Assembly: GCA_028015205.1 (NCBI GenBank)
Contig: CM051518.1
Coordinates: forward strand, 58,359,978 to 58,423,977
From: Mytilisepta virgata
Taxonomy: Eukaryota > Mollusca > Bivalvia > Mytilida > Mytilidae
Reading direction: 5' to 3'
DNA length: 64,000 nt
Numbering within the stretch: position 1 is the first letter of the stretch; each line of letters begins with the position of its first letter. Under the pieces are notes generated by a model. That model did not search any database. It was not told where the DNA came from and saw nothing but the letters and a program-made list of their open reading frames with translations. Made by a program: the position numbers and the translations under genes. Positions 12,501-27,100 of this stretch are shown piece after piece.

Positions 12501-15500
12501 ACAAATTGCAATGATTATAGGAAAATAGTAACGAAAAAATGGTCAGGATAAAAAGTCACAGGAAAAAAATCACAATATATAACGTTGCAAGAAAATAATC
12601 ACACATTTCGTGGAAAAATGCACAATATATATTTTGGAAGAAAATAGTCACACATATAAAGAAGTCACAATATATGTTTTATTGTATTTGTTTTTTTTTT
12701 TTTTTTTTTTTTTTTGTTTGTTGCTCTTTAACTTTGGAAATTCGACAAAAATCTCAAAGCAAAAAAAAACTGTCATAGATGATAAAGGACATTTCATGAA
12801 ATAAATTGAGCAAAATCAATTGTTTGTTTGTTTAGTTGGAGTTTTACGCCGTTTTCAGCACATTTTGCTATTTCGCGGCGGCCAGTTTTTATTGGTGGAG
12901 GAAGCCGGAGTACCCGGAGAGAACCACCGACCTTCGGTAGGAAAATTGGCAATCCTTGTCAATTTAGATCGGAGTCGAACACACCTCGCCACAGGTGAGA
13001 TTCGAACTCGCAACCTCAGTGTTGACAGGCTAGTGTCCATTAGTAGTCATGACGAACTACCTAGACTACTCGGCCTCCGAGGTCCCAGCAAAATCAATGA
13101 AGGCATATACATATACGTGAATTACATTTAATTTATGGTAAACGTCACAAACAATGAAAGCACTAATTGATCTAATCTAGAAAATAGCAGTCAGTCAAGT
13201 AGTCAGAAGAATCAGTTGACGTCAGTGGCAAGTACATATTAAAATGTCATTTGTTAAGAATAGGTAATCACTAATGGTTATGTTTTTTGAAAAGAAAATA
13301 CTTGTCTTGTTGCCTGCACTGGTTGTGAAGTTAGACATAGCGTTGCTAAACATATTTTACTGGCAGGCTACGCCCGAAGGCTACCTATGCAGTCTTGCTG
13401 AATCAACGTTCTGACCGTTGCTTTTTCTGGCACCATTCAATATCTCACCATAGGGATGGGTGGGCATTACTAGATTGAAGAAGTTGTTGTTCCAGCCTTT
13501 ACACACATTGTTACTTCTACTTAATAGACTTTAGCATCACGGACGTACAGCTGGTGGGAACATGGGTGATGCTGCATTTCGTCTCAGGTGGCCACTGACG
13601 TATACCGCAAAATATACATTGTGTCTTTTCCTATATATATGTGACAATTTTCGTGAAAAATATATTGCGAATGTTTTTCCTTCATACATGTGGCCATTTC
13701 TTGCAAAATATATATTGTGACTTTTTTCTAACATGCATGTATATGTGACTATTTTCTTGTACAATATGTGACTTTTTTATAGTTTTTTTCCTTTTACCAT
13801 TGGAATAGCTTATTAAAAACAAAAATAGACTTAATTATTGCATTCTTCACCCATACATCACATTAATTTCTGAATTTGCGTAAAAAAGGCAGTACAACGC
13901 AGGAGATTGTTTACGATTCAGAACATACGAACTAGATTATTACTTCATACCCAGACGACTCACTTCTTGCATGTATATTCATACAAATGGGTTCATCGAA
14001 CAGTCAAATAATTGAATAGCAAGACCTTACAATGCCCCCAAAAAGATAAGATAATCACACCAAGGATAATCACTATACAGGTTCCGAGGTAAAAAAAAAA
14101 ATCTAGAGTATGTGAACAAAGAAAAAAATGCCCAACATTACTTATTTATTTATGGCTTGTGGAATTTTTATATTAATTAATTATAATAATTATATTTAGG
14201 TGTAACTATTTCTCGGGAAAAGAATACCAAAGCAACCAAACTGGGAAAACTCCGTAAGATTGAAATCCAAAGGCAAGACCAACTAATGAAAGTGGAACAT
14301 CACAAACAAATGCCATAATATTTAAAAAGAATAAAAAAGCACAAAAAATGAAGCACAAGCAATGTGTACTCTCACTAAAAACCGGGAGTGACATCTGTTG
14401 GTCCGGAATAACACGAATGTCTTACCCCGCGGCCGTTAATGACATTTTGCAATAGAAATTATTTTGTGGTATTGCGTTAAGAATTTGAAAATCTAATATT
14501 TTTTTATTCAAGCAAGTAAATTTGTAAGTCAAATTTAAATTTTTAAAACAGCTTTACTTATATTTTTAAGGTTGTCCTGCTGGAAAATATGGTAATAATT
14601 GTAATCTGCAATGTCCATCAGGATGCAATGGTCCATGTTATCCAGAAACAGGATTTTGTATGTTCAACTGTACAGATGGCTGGACTGGTGAAAAGTGTGA
14701 ACAGCGTAAGTTGAATTTATACATTTAAATTGTTATAGTTTTAGTGGGTTTGTTTTTTTCATTTATCATTTACCTACACTACATATTATATTACGAGTAA
14801 TGATGAACATAAGACCCCAACATAAAATGTTTTGTACATGATTCAAAATCTATCAAACGTACATGCACATTTATTATAGGCTGTTCAAACGGAAGATTTG
14901 GAAGTCAGTGCTCCCAAACATGTTCTGCAAACTGTTTTACTCAACCATGTAACCACATTACTGGTAAATGTGCTGACGGTTGTAAAATTGGATGGACAGG
15001 ATTAAACTGCACAACAGGTTAGTGGAATAAGGCAAACGATTACACGAGCTTCAGCCAGAGTAGTTGGCAAAATAGTTTGAAGTTTAATTTCATCTTTTTT
15101 CTGAATTTGTTACCCCGGAATTTAAATCCATTGTTTGATGTGTGATGTATAATATAAGTTGACGGTTCGTCTCTGAATTTATACTTCCATGAACAAAAAC
15201 GACTGTTGCGAAATTAAATTTACAGGTCATACAGGACAAAAATCGGTCATACATTGTATAGATATATCTGTATGCCAAAATACCTCAAAATAAGGAATTC
15301 ACTTGCAGCAAAGGTAAAAAAAAAACCGAAGAATAATAGTCACATCTACATGACTGTGTGTATTGTTTTGTGGTAAATACACCTCGGCTGCCTAAATTTG
15401 CAACAAGTATCCAATTATGGCAAGGGCGAGCTTTTGTATTAAAAGGACTAAACGATTTGTAGTTATTTACATATATTTGGAATAAAACTAAAATATAAAT

Positions 15501-18109
15501 GGGTATTACTGACTCGCTTAGTAAATCTTCTGTTTCCAGACGTTGCTTTTTTCTGTTTTAGTCTTGTGTGCAGGGATAGAGAAAAAAGACGATACATTAT
15601 TTTTTAATTTTTAATCTTGAGCCAGTATATTACAAACTGTAATAATGGGTGGACACATGATTGGGAATTCGTAAAAAGAGTGATTTTTGTGATGGTGGGA
15701 TTAGAAAAATTCAGCAAACAAATTGGAAATATAGGCAAAATTTTAAGGTTGTAAAAAATGGCAAATTATTTAGGGAATTCGGAAAATCTTACCTCATTGT
15801 CAACCTCCCAGCTAATATAATTATGTTTTATCAATAACTGCAAAATTATTATAAAAAGCATCTCAATGTACCAAACAATTCTTTCATTAAAATTCCCAGA
15901 AAAGATAGAAAGAGTTTAATAGTTTGTTTCATTACAAAAATCACATTTCTCTGTTTATTTCAGACCACATCTATATAAAAATAATTACGAGGCAGAATTT
16001 TCTTACAAGTAAATGTATATTGAAAACGTTGCAATTTAATATCTATAGTGACTAGAGAGTACAAATATACCTAAGGGGCAAATAAAAAAAAATACGTAAT
16101 CTGAAAGGGTTTCTGAAAAATATGATCACATGTTTCATATTCCATATTCAAATCATATTCCCAAGTTTTTTTTTTTGGATATTGATATGATTATCCTTTA
16201 ACTTTTCAATATAACACTTATAAAAATATTTACTCAATTTTGGTTTATTTTTTATTTTTCAAAGGGTATTATTTTCAATGTTTTCAAAATTTTCAACACA
16301 ATCCTTTGCCGCCAATCTCGGGGTATCGCAGATAGATACCATTACAATATATGAAATTTACCTGAAAATTGTATAGATTTTTCAATTCTTGAAGGGTATA
16401 AAAAAAATTCAATTATAAAAAGTATATTGTTTTTACATCATTCTTTATCCAGACACATATTCCTCTCTCGTACAACTGTATTTTTCATGTTTTCAACCTT
16501 TAATAGAATATACCTCCGGGGAGGGTTTATTTTCTCGGTAAAACTTTCAAATGTAACCTTCTTCTTCATAAAATAAAATGTTATTCCCACCCCTGATTTG
16601 GTACTTTTCTCAAGTTTTCCAAGGAGAGTGATTCAATAGATTTAGTTGTAGCCAATATATCTTTAAAGCATAACTGTAAATATTGAATTTTCAAAACCCC
16701 TCAGAATATTCACTAATTAGAACATTTCTTTTAATATTGTCCTTTTTATTATCCCACAGAAAATTACAAAACATATTTTCAATTTCCTTCAAAAATCTAT
16801 TTGGGGAATTAGTCAGAACTTGAAGACAATGCATAAGTGTAGGGATTACTAGTAATTTCCCAACATATGTATATATAATCTCTATAAGACCATGAATTCA
16901 TTTTTTTTTAAACGGTCAATTTTTTAATGACATTTCCTTTAGTCTTGTCTTCTTTTGGTAAGTCCTAACTGTTTTTATTGTCTACCTATTCAAGAATTAA
17001 AAACAAAAATAATAAAAAAAGAGATCAAATGAAATAGTCATTTATCGCCTTAATTCTTATATTTCTTTGAAAATCCACGACTTTTAAAGAAAAAATTAAA
17101 ATCTTACACAAAATGAAGTTATCTTTATTTCAAAATATTCTTATTTTCCCATTTATTTACTTAATTTTGGGGTTAAAACACTCTAGTCGATGAGCATTGA
17201 TAAATGGAGAGTCTTTCATGTTTTCTACCACTAGCCAAAAAATAATAGTAATATTAGTCTACACGCATTAGATTACTGCATCAAATTTGAAAGTCAAAGA
17301 TAGAATGTAAATTAAATAATAAAAATAAAAAGATTCTAAACAAATGAAATGGTAATCGTAATTAATTTACTTTGGCATTCTAGAACTTTTTTCAAATAAT
17401 ATAATTTTACATGTATGTGCGAATTTAGCACATTTCGTATTATTTCTTTTGAAAAAAATTTTTTCCCAACGATCCTAGAAATTTCAAATCTAAAACAAGT
17501 TCAGTCCGGTAAAGCCTGGTCCGCATTTCCTTTCCGAAAGAAATATGCATATATGATTTCTTTCGACCAATGAGAATTAAGAATGATGCATGTACGTGAG
17601 AAAAAACGGTTTACTATATATACTTTAACATTTACGATATAAGGGACGAGATCAAAAGTTCAATGTCGGATAAAAAACTTAATTCAAATAGTTTGGGGTG
17701 GGGGGGGTAAAAATCACTGGAAGTTTTGTTATCCGACATCGATTTTTGTATACGCCTATATTGGTCAATCAATTTTTCCCAAATTAAGTTAAGAGGGGGG
17801 TGGGGGGGGGGTCAGTGAAAAAACTATGTGAATTAAGTTTTTTATCCGACATTGAACTTTTGATCTCGTCCCTAAATTTGCGCCATAAACGATATACATT
17901 GTACGATTTACAAAAAAGAAAATAAATGTACAAATGTACGATGCTTAAATCGGACACTCGTACGTTCCAATTAGTGTTATATACCCGTTCTGAACACATG
18001 AAAACGACAAAATCAGAACGAAATATGACAATTTTATTACAGGTGAATTATTTCCACTGTTGCAATACATGTATGTACCTAAATGTTTATATGCTGGTCA
18101 ATTCTAAAC

Positions 18110-18155
<46 letters not shown>

Positions 18156-21100
18156 TATAAGTACGAATGACTGAAGTAGATAAGAAAGTATTATATCTTT
18201 ATATTACAAACTTGATGTCGATTGATTTTACTTTCAGCATGTACACAAGGATATTACGGTAAAAATTGTGAAAACACTTGTAATGGTTGTTTAATGGATC
18301 AGTGCGACAGTTTTGAAGGTATTTGCTTCATCAAAAGCGGCTGTAAATTGGGCTGGAAATTTGTTGAAAGCGATCATAAATGTAATGAACGTAAGTTAAA
18401 TTTAATTTGGCTTTACAGAACGATACACACAGTGATTTAATATACACGTGTACTTATACATTTCTATAACAAATTTGTGTTCAGTATGTAGGGTTTATGT
18501 TCTTTTACAGAAGGTCTGGATGGGGAATCAAATTATGTGTTCAATTAATGTTTGTCCCACTTTTCTCTATTCAGTTAATGCTTATACAGCCAATTCTTGT
18601 GAGGCTGGCTGTATTCTGGCGCTCTGGTGCTATGATGCTTCCATTTTTTTATAAAACAATCAAACGATTCTTAAAGTGAAGTTTTTTAGTGACCTTTGCT
18701 GAGTTTTTACATGGAAATATAAACTGAAATATGTTAGCTTCATGCAAATATTTATAGAATTGTGAGACAGATTTTGAATGTTCCTTGCTAAGAATTGATT
18801 CTTGGCAAACGGATCATTTAAAATTTGGATGGCTGAAGCTACCGTCAAAAGCTAAGAATTGATTGGGTAAATAAAGTGTGTTAATGGTCATCTGATACTC
18901 AACCCTATGGGCCAACTTCAGATCCAATCTAACAAAGTTCTGGTCAGGGAATTAAGGAACTGATTTAATGAATCCGTCTGTATAAGTCTGGCCTGTTATC
19001 TAGCTAGATGTCTTTTCGGGCAGAATGCATGGTAATCATATTTAAAAATTTGAAGCCTGAAAAACATATGAAATCATGTTTAATAATGACCGAATTCCTT
19101 TATTACTTATGATATCTTTGGGACTTCTGTTACAAGATTAATTTCATGGAATTTGGCTAATTTGTGTTAATGCTGTCCCCCAAAACGACATGGGGTTATG
19201 CATAAAAAATTATAGGAACTTACTTGTTAGTTATTATAAGCAAATCTTTAGAGACCATAAACCAGGCTACGCCTCCACAGCTTTTGGACAGTTTTAGCGG
19301 ACTTTTTTATAATGGCCCTAGAAGTGAAATAAATGCAGGGAAATGGCCTTACTTCTTTTTTTGCCATGCTAAATGAATTATTAGAGTTAAAGATCTCGTC
19401 GTCCACCGATGTTGAAAATATTTAGGCACGTGTGATGATTTTAATTTTCTGTATCAAAGTCTTAAGTTCTCTGGTGACGCACAACTGCACATGTACTGAT
19501 TGCCAATTTGTTTCTAAAAAAATATAGGATATGATAATATTATGAACCAGATGATGAAGATACTGCGTCCCGTTTATTATCAAAAATCATACAGCAGTAT
19601 ATATACAGGGGTAAACTATCGAGGTTGTCCGAGTCGTTATGAAAATTCGAAATATTACTTTAGGCTACACAAAGAGCTATCGCAGTATAGAAGTAAGGGT
19701 CCAAGATGGGAACCAAATTAGCATTATATATTGCAGAAAGAAAAACCAAATACAAATAGTACTGCGCTGATGCACAGCGCAACAAACGTATAACAGAACA
19801 TAAAAAAAAATCTTTCAAAATTTTGTTTAAAACAGATCTGTTTTATAGAAGCATTTCATTAAGATAAACATAATTATATGATATATAACATATTTATAGC
19901 AAAGTCTGGCTGCATTAGAATTCTTTATCGTGATACGAGAAGCCGCTGATATATACTAACGAAAAAACTAATGTACATTTTACATTTTTATCACATATTA
20001 TTTTGTAGCCTGTGATGATTACAAATTTGGTGAAAATTGTGTAAATACTTGCTACTGTTTCACTACCCCCTGTAATAAATCAACAGGAAAATGTGCTGGC
20101 GGATGCGAAAAAGGCTATATCGGGGATTCTTGTAGCGAAGGTATGGTAAGAATAGTCCGACAGAAGACAGAATACTTCAGTTTATCTCTATTAAATGTAT
20201 TAAATGTTTTCTTGATTAAAGATGTACAAATGAACAATATTTTTATCATAATTGATGAAAAATGATAAGAAATTCGTTCATCAGAATAAAAATAAAACAT
20301 TTTAAACCTTACATTTATTTGATTCTGACAAGGAATATGTAAATAACTTGTCGTTTGTGTAGTTCAGTTACGGTATTTATGCAAGGTAATACTTTATATT
20401 GAAAACTGAAACGAGTCAGTGTATGCATGTATGTTTAATAATATTTAAATAATGGATTTTGTTTTGTCAAAAAGAGAATAATTTAGAAACTTAACACAAC
20501 CAAACCTCATCATTTGGAACAATTTGGAAGCAGTGGCGTTTTTAAGTTGCACTGCTCAATATAGTGGACTAGTAATTATGTGGAAGAGACAATTTTACCT
20601 TTATGGAATTAAAATGCATTTAAACTGTTTAATATCTACAGAAGAACTCTTATACAAGTATAAAGGTAGCGCAGGTGTCTTTGTCCATTTGTCCGTAAAA
20701 AAATTTTAAACAAAATATACGCATAGTTGATAATCTTTTACTTTGCTTATTTTATTAAAACTTCGCTTGAAGAAATTGCAGACGATACCTACATACTGTT
20801 TATGGTAACATGGTTAGTAATAAGAATATCGACAGTATTACAAATTGATGTTTATCAGATACAAGAAGTTACATTTTGTGTATGCACAGAATTTACCTGC
20901 ATATAAAACGGACGTTACATTTGTATTTATGTTTTCGAATATAATTGCTGTCGCTTGCGGCGGTCTCAAACTCCCATACCTCAGCATTAATTATAGCATA
21001 CGGTAATACATTTACATTTATAATGCAATCGTTCTATTTTAGCAATCAAAATGTGCATACAGTACATTTACAAGTGATATACGGCCACGCACAGTATATA

Positions 21101-24100
21101 ATATTTAGGCCACACCTACATGTACATTACGTGATTGACAGGACTGAAATGAAAAACTTAACTGACTTAAATTGTTAGAACAAAATTTCAATGACTATTC
21201 ACTTGTTACCTATTTTTTATTGTTGAAAAATATTTGCAAAGGTGACTTCACCCGCCAAATCAAAACAAACGTTTTAAATAATTTTGAAAGTGGTAGTAAT
21301 ATCAACTTATGTCACTAAAGATTGAAGTATAAAGACAATAACACTACATTGAATTGACGTAAAATTCGATGTACGAATTCGGCACGAATTGGGGAAAATG
21401 CATTTACCTCATCCGTATATCCATTTTATGTCAAGTCAATGGACTGTTATTGTCTATATACATTTGTTATCCTGATCATGCCGTTAAGTCAGAATTATAT
21501 CTATATATATATATATATCTAAAGTCTGAACAAATCCATTTACATTATTAATAACATTACGATAATGAAAAGTAATTACGTGTACTATGAGCATGTACTT
21601 AAATTGAATTGGTAATATTGAAAACAACGTTTTATATTTTGTATTTTATTCAATCTTTTAGCATGTCAGCAAGGATATTTTGGATTCAATTGCTCTAATC
21701 GTTGTGAGGGGTGTATTTCGAACCAATGCAGCAATGTAGATGGTACGTGTACTAATGCAACCACATGTAAACCAGGATGGAAACTTGGGCCAAAATGCAG
21801 TACACGTATGTTATATTTTTATACTGAAAACAGTTTTCTTATTCATAAACATTTTTCGTAATCTGAAACAAATTAAAAAAATGAAGGCAATAAAAAAGAC
21901 TTGTAATTTTCATATATATCACCCGATATCCCTTTGGCTTCTTTATGTCAAGCAAAATGAAAAAAGAAAGCACGGTTGGGTGTTTCAAATATCGGCAAAA
22001 AAATACAGAAACGAAAAAACAACGGGAAAAGTCCGTAAGATTGAAATCCAAAGACAAGACTCGTGATAGTGAACAAAACAAATGCCACAAGGATACACGT
22101 ATAAATATAAGAATAACAACACATATAATAAACTTAACAGAATTATAAAAGATAAAACTCTCACTGAAAACATGGATTGGCACCAGATGCTCCGGAGAGG
22201 TAAGAATGTCCTGCTCCGTTAATGGCCCCGGACGTGGGATTTAACTGAAAATATTTAGCCTGATATAAATTTAAATCGCGATGAAAACTGTGAAATTTAA
22301 TTGTACATATGACGGGTCTTTATGCTTCTTACAAACTGTTAGGTACATGTACATTTTCAATTACTGATACACCTTTTTCAGCTTGTGATGATGGGAATTT
22401 TGGAGATAACTGTACAGGACAATGTAATTGTCTCATGTCGCCATGTATCAAATCCACAGGCCACTGCACAGGTGGATGTCATAAGGGATACAAAGGATTG
22501 ACTTGTAGTGAAGGTACATTGAGTATTAGGACATTGTAACTGTTCTCCATAGCATCAAAGGACAGCTATGTTCGACTTTTGAACAAAATATTACATATTA
22601 TCACATATTTAATGATAATGACTGGAAGCAATTAAGTGTTACCGCCCGGGCAAATTAACTGGCTATCAACCCAAAACTGATACAAGTATAAGTTTTATAT
22701 CCGGTGACCTTTTGTTAATTCATCTTCAGTAGGCGATAAATTATCAACAAATATTAGCTCTTGAAAAGCTTGTCTCAGGAAATCTTATTTATCAAATCAT
22801 GGCCGCGTACCATAGTTTCCACGCTACCTGCACACTAAAGACCCCTTATGTAGTTTTCGAAAAAGAGTAGGCTAATGGCAGCTACGGAAGGACAAGTTAT
22901 CCGAGCCTACCCAACCATCTCCTTTTACAGTGGTGGTCAAAATTGGTTCCCCTTTGTGTCACGTCACACCCCTATTTGAATTATTTGATATATTGAACTG
23001 GTTCTCGTACTGAAGAAGCATGAACTTTTGCAACTGGGCGTTAAGCACAATCAATCAATCATAAAGATTACGACATGGAATTTTCCATATCAGGCGTGGT
23101 ATTAGCCCTCGAGCTAAAACTATGGAGGTCTCGATCTGAAACCAGTGCTGATATGGAAAACTCCATCTAATAATCTATATCTATAATTAAAGACCTTACA
23201 ATAATATTGATAACAATGTTTGTAGGTACAGGGAGATTTCTAATTCGAAACAAAAATGTTGAAAGGAAAAGACGTTTTATTTGGCCAAAATGTTAAAGAT
23301 TAGAAGACCAATAAAATGTTTTCGATCCGATAAATTTCCGTTGGAGTAAAATCAATAATGTAATTAGGTTTGATTGGTGTCAATTATAGATTAACACTTA
23401 GACATTTTTAAAATATTTGATTCAATCTGTCGACTAAATCCACAACAAATGGTGAACCACGAATTATTAGTGTTTTGCAGTATACGATTAATTCATTTCC
23501 TGCTTATCAATATTCAAAATAGTTTTGGAATGCAGGTAGTTTGTATTTCTACGTGTATAAATGTAGCAAACTCTTGCTTTCTGCGTCACAATGCATTACA
23601 GAAATGACAAATTACCCTTCATAACATTGACAAAATGTACTACCCTTACACTGTTTTATATATTTAAATGGTGTTTCAACTTTATGGAATAGCCTTCCGA
23701 ACCGTTAGTTTTTCACATTTTAATAGTCTGATTCAATCCTGCAACGTTTCGGAATGTCACTGTTCTGCTTGCAGATAACTCTGTTTCCTTTAGCTGTCTA
23801 TTATTTACGTGGCTTATTATTGCTTTAGACTAGTATTGCTGTAATTTCTTCATGAGTTTTTATTTTATTGAAAATCTTTAGTTTTTGACACATCAAGTTA
23901 TACGGATTTCAAGTTATGTAGATTTGAGGATCCAGATGAAATTCATTCTAATTATCCCACAATACCAAAATAGTCAAACGTTTTCTAGATCTTGATACCT
24001 GTTTAAACATGAAAGTAAAATATTAGAAGTTATGACATGAAAGGCAAGTTTTCCTTTCCAATACAATTTAAAAAAAAAACAAAAAAACGACCGTATGTTT

Positions 24101-27100
24101 TTAATTTAGCATGTGAGAAGGGAGAATTTGGATATGATTGTAAAGAATCGTGCAACGGTTGCGTATCCGATTTATGTGATAGTTTAGATGGATACTGCTA
24201 CAACAGCACCCACTGTAAACCTGGATGGAAAATTGAACCAAAATGTAATTCAAGTGAGTATTGTCTAAATACAAGGTGCATTCATCCAATCACTGTACCT
24301 TTTCACCATTACGAAAATTCTAAAATAATCCATATAGAAATCGGAAACACTGACTGGCTACAAGTATCTCAAAGATCACCTAGATATTTCGAAATTTAGA
24401 CCAAGAATGAAAACAAAATCTCCAGTAACTAGGTCATTGTCATTCCATTTCAATCAGTTACGTTATTTTCTTCCTCTTTCTAACAGTTCAGGCTTTGAGG
24501 ACAACTGAAGGGTCATAAATCGTCAAAACGTGAATATTGTGTTCAACAAAGGTGCTATAATCGAATTTTTGAATTAACAATGTGTTCTATAAAGAAATCC
24601 CTCGGCTTTCATTATTTCGGCCTCGACGAACACTAAAGAGATATGATCATATGAATTTGATATACCATTGAAGATGCTCAAACACTAAATTCATGTAACT
24701 ATGCCTTTATCTGATGGGTGACAAAAGCTAATTTCCTAAAAATGTTCTTTGCCTTTAATCTTTGATGAAACGTGGATCTGTGTATTTTTGCTTTCAAACT
24801 TCATGTTCAGAAAGTTCCCACTGCTGGGTGACGTATTTAGTAAAAACGAATTAACTAATGAAGGATTAAGTTTCCTTACTTTGATTATTTCATTAACTTA
24901 GAAATTTCTTAATGAATTGTTAGTATGAAAATAGTTTAGATAAGATGTTTTACACAGATGAATCAAAGTGAGTAGATTAATTTGTTTTTAGCTTTTTCAA
25001 AAACAAAAATACCATGTTTTGAAATTATTGTATTTTCTAAATATGTTGGTATTTTCATAGCTTGCGATAGCTGGTATTATGGAATTAATTGCACGGGGAT
25101 ATGTACTTGTCTTAGTGAGCCTTGTGATAAAACTACAGGGGATTGCAAAGAAGGATGCAAAGAGGGATGGACAGGAACATCATGCAGCGAAGGTTTGTTT
25201 TGTCTGTATGTAATCTTCCAGATGACATTCGCATATACTAAATTTTATTTTAAGAGTGCTCATATTGTCGAATAATCGACTGCTTCATACATCTGTTCGA
25301 AACAAAAACAAAAAGAAAAAAAACCAAAATAACATTTTAGTCTTATAAAATAAACTATTTGTAGATGTCCATACGGTAAAAATTGATTTTGTTTTTTTTT
25401 GTCTTGGTTAGGGGTGGTTTTTATTTGTTCATTTCTTGATGTATTTATGCTTTGAATAGTGCCAGATTCCTCTGACGTCACATTTGCGTTTGTCAAACCA
25501 TATTTCTGCTTTCGGAAAGATAGAACGAAACAAGACGACAAAAAATTCATCGCACCTAACTAGCATTCATTCAGCTCGTAATAATAAGCGGATATTACTT
25601 AAAACTAATTTTTTAAAGAGGATAAGGATAATTGTTATAAAGTTGAGCATATAAAATTTAGCAACAAAGTAACCTACAAGCCACAAAACAATGATAACTT
25701 CTGTTTTAAAAAGTATCCATCTTTAGATTTGGAATTTGCACAGACGTCTCATTGCCTTTTTTTGATAGCCTCAAGTTTGCAATGCTGTTTACACATCTTA
25801 AGATTTGGCATGAAAATGCATGAATTGTGAAATCTAAGCCACTCTAAATCTAACAAAAAATATACAGAGAGAAACTATCCTGATGATTGAATATTTGATC
25901 TACAACATATTTGTTCAACTGGTAGACGTGTTTTCCACAGACTATTGGCATTCTTATGGGCACTAATTGTACGTATCTCCTAGCCTAGTTCCGTTACTCA
26001 TTTTAGGCAGACTTCCTTGGTGGGATTCTTAAGGAAAAACAGAAGAAGTTAGCCCGTACATGTACCTTTAATTTCAGCTTCCGCTACATAGATGATATTT
26101 TATCATACGACAATTCACGTTTTGGGAATTTCTTACATCACATTTATCCCAATGAGCTCAAAATTAAGGATACCACAGACACTGCGAAGTCTGCATCTTA
26201 CCTTGAGCTTGACCTCGAAATTGACACCAGAGGAAGGCTGAATACAAAACTTTACGAGAAACTAGATGACTTTGGCTTTCCAATCGTCCACTTCCCATTT
26301 TGAGCGGCAACATTCCAGAAGCGCCGGCGTATCGAGTATATATTTCACAACTCATACCTTATCCCAGAGCTTGTGACATATACATTAACTTCCTGGACAG
26401 GGCCAGGCTCCTGACAGAAAAATTACACGGACAGGGGTATAGTTGTAGTCATCCTTATCAAAGTTTTATGACGTCATCATGACTTGGTTGGCAGGTATGA
26501 AACAACCGTTAGCAGAGACTGCTAACTTTTCCGGAGCACCCGAGGCTACCCCCGGTTTTTTGTCCATGTTGTTCATAGGGTCTTATTTTTTAATTGTAGT
26601 GCATGTATTGTTTTGGTGTTGTCTTCGTTGTTCTCTGGAATTTGTCAGTTGTTTTCCTCTCCTCCGAATATCCCTTTGGTATTTCTAGACTTTACTAATC
26701 GAGTTTGTTTCTATATTCACTATAAAAATAGATTTAAACTTTGGTGATTACTAGTTAAAGTAGGTGTTTACTCACAGTAAAAAAAATCTTCAGGAGCTAC
26801 TTCGATAGGACCTACTGAGATGTGAAAACATTTTAGATGTTGAGTCTTCAAGATCTTCCTATTCTGGTATTAAAAGATGTCGCGACTTTCCTGAAAGATA
26901 TCCAGAATATTAATTTATTTTCAGTTTCATTCAGTCTACAAATGCATTAGGATTAAAGGCACAATTATTCAAACTTTAAGGTGTTTCTAGTTGGTGTTAG
27001 GTGAAGAAAGTAAACAACACTTACACATGTAGGTCACAATCATTAATTGAAATCAGTACCGTAAATTGGGATATTTTGGCTGTGGTTATATTTTGGTTTA

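Larger units (their letters stand above)
7409..14570 (+). other. Long intron between lectin and EGF exons (7.2 kb)
   Basis: Contains a truncated SINE (9118-9252), a block of the 165-bp repeat (9480-10613), AT-rich tandem arrays in opposite orientation (12530-12690 and 13600-13775), a full SINE (12821-13086) and a dispersed repeat (14212-14445). The stretches 7409-9110, 10620-12520 and 13790-14200 show nothing I can name. A 93-codon open frame on the minus strand at 10899-11180 has no recognisable domain. No EGF or lectin exon was found between 7408 and 14571. Confidence 0.7.
15018..18237 (+). other. Intron between EGF modules 2 and 3
   Basis: 3.2 kb. Contains a decayed LINE on the minus strand (about 15790-16890), a 230-bp MITE (17643-17872) and a TA-dinucleotide tract (about 18117-18150). 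The remainder is AT-rich with no recognised feature. Confidence 0.75.
22514..24109 (+). other. Intron between EGF modules 6 and 7
   Basis: 1.6 kb. Contains a likely SINE/LINE tail (about 22985-23066) and a hairpin (23075-23166). The rest, 22514-22980 and 23170-24109, shows nothing I can name. Confidence 0.65.

Noticed and set aside
12966..13086. tRNA gene suggested by A and B boxes
   Set aside because: The cloverleaf is not maintained and the boxes belong to the head of a SINE.
18448..18654. Cys-containing open frame after EGF module 3
   Set aside because: Cysteine spacing does not fit any EGF module and no acceptor/donor pair of phase 1 surrounds it.
21839..22183. 114-codon minus-strand open frame, Phe/Leu-rich
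   Set aside because: Overlaps a dispersed repeat and AT-rich DNA; no recognisable protein and no splice context.
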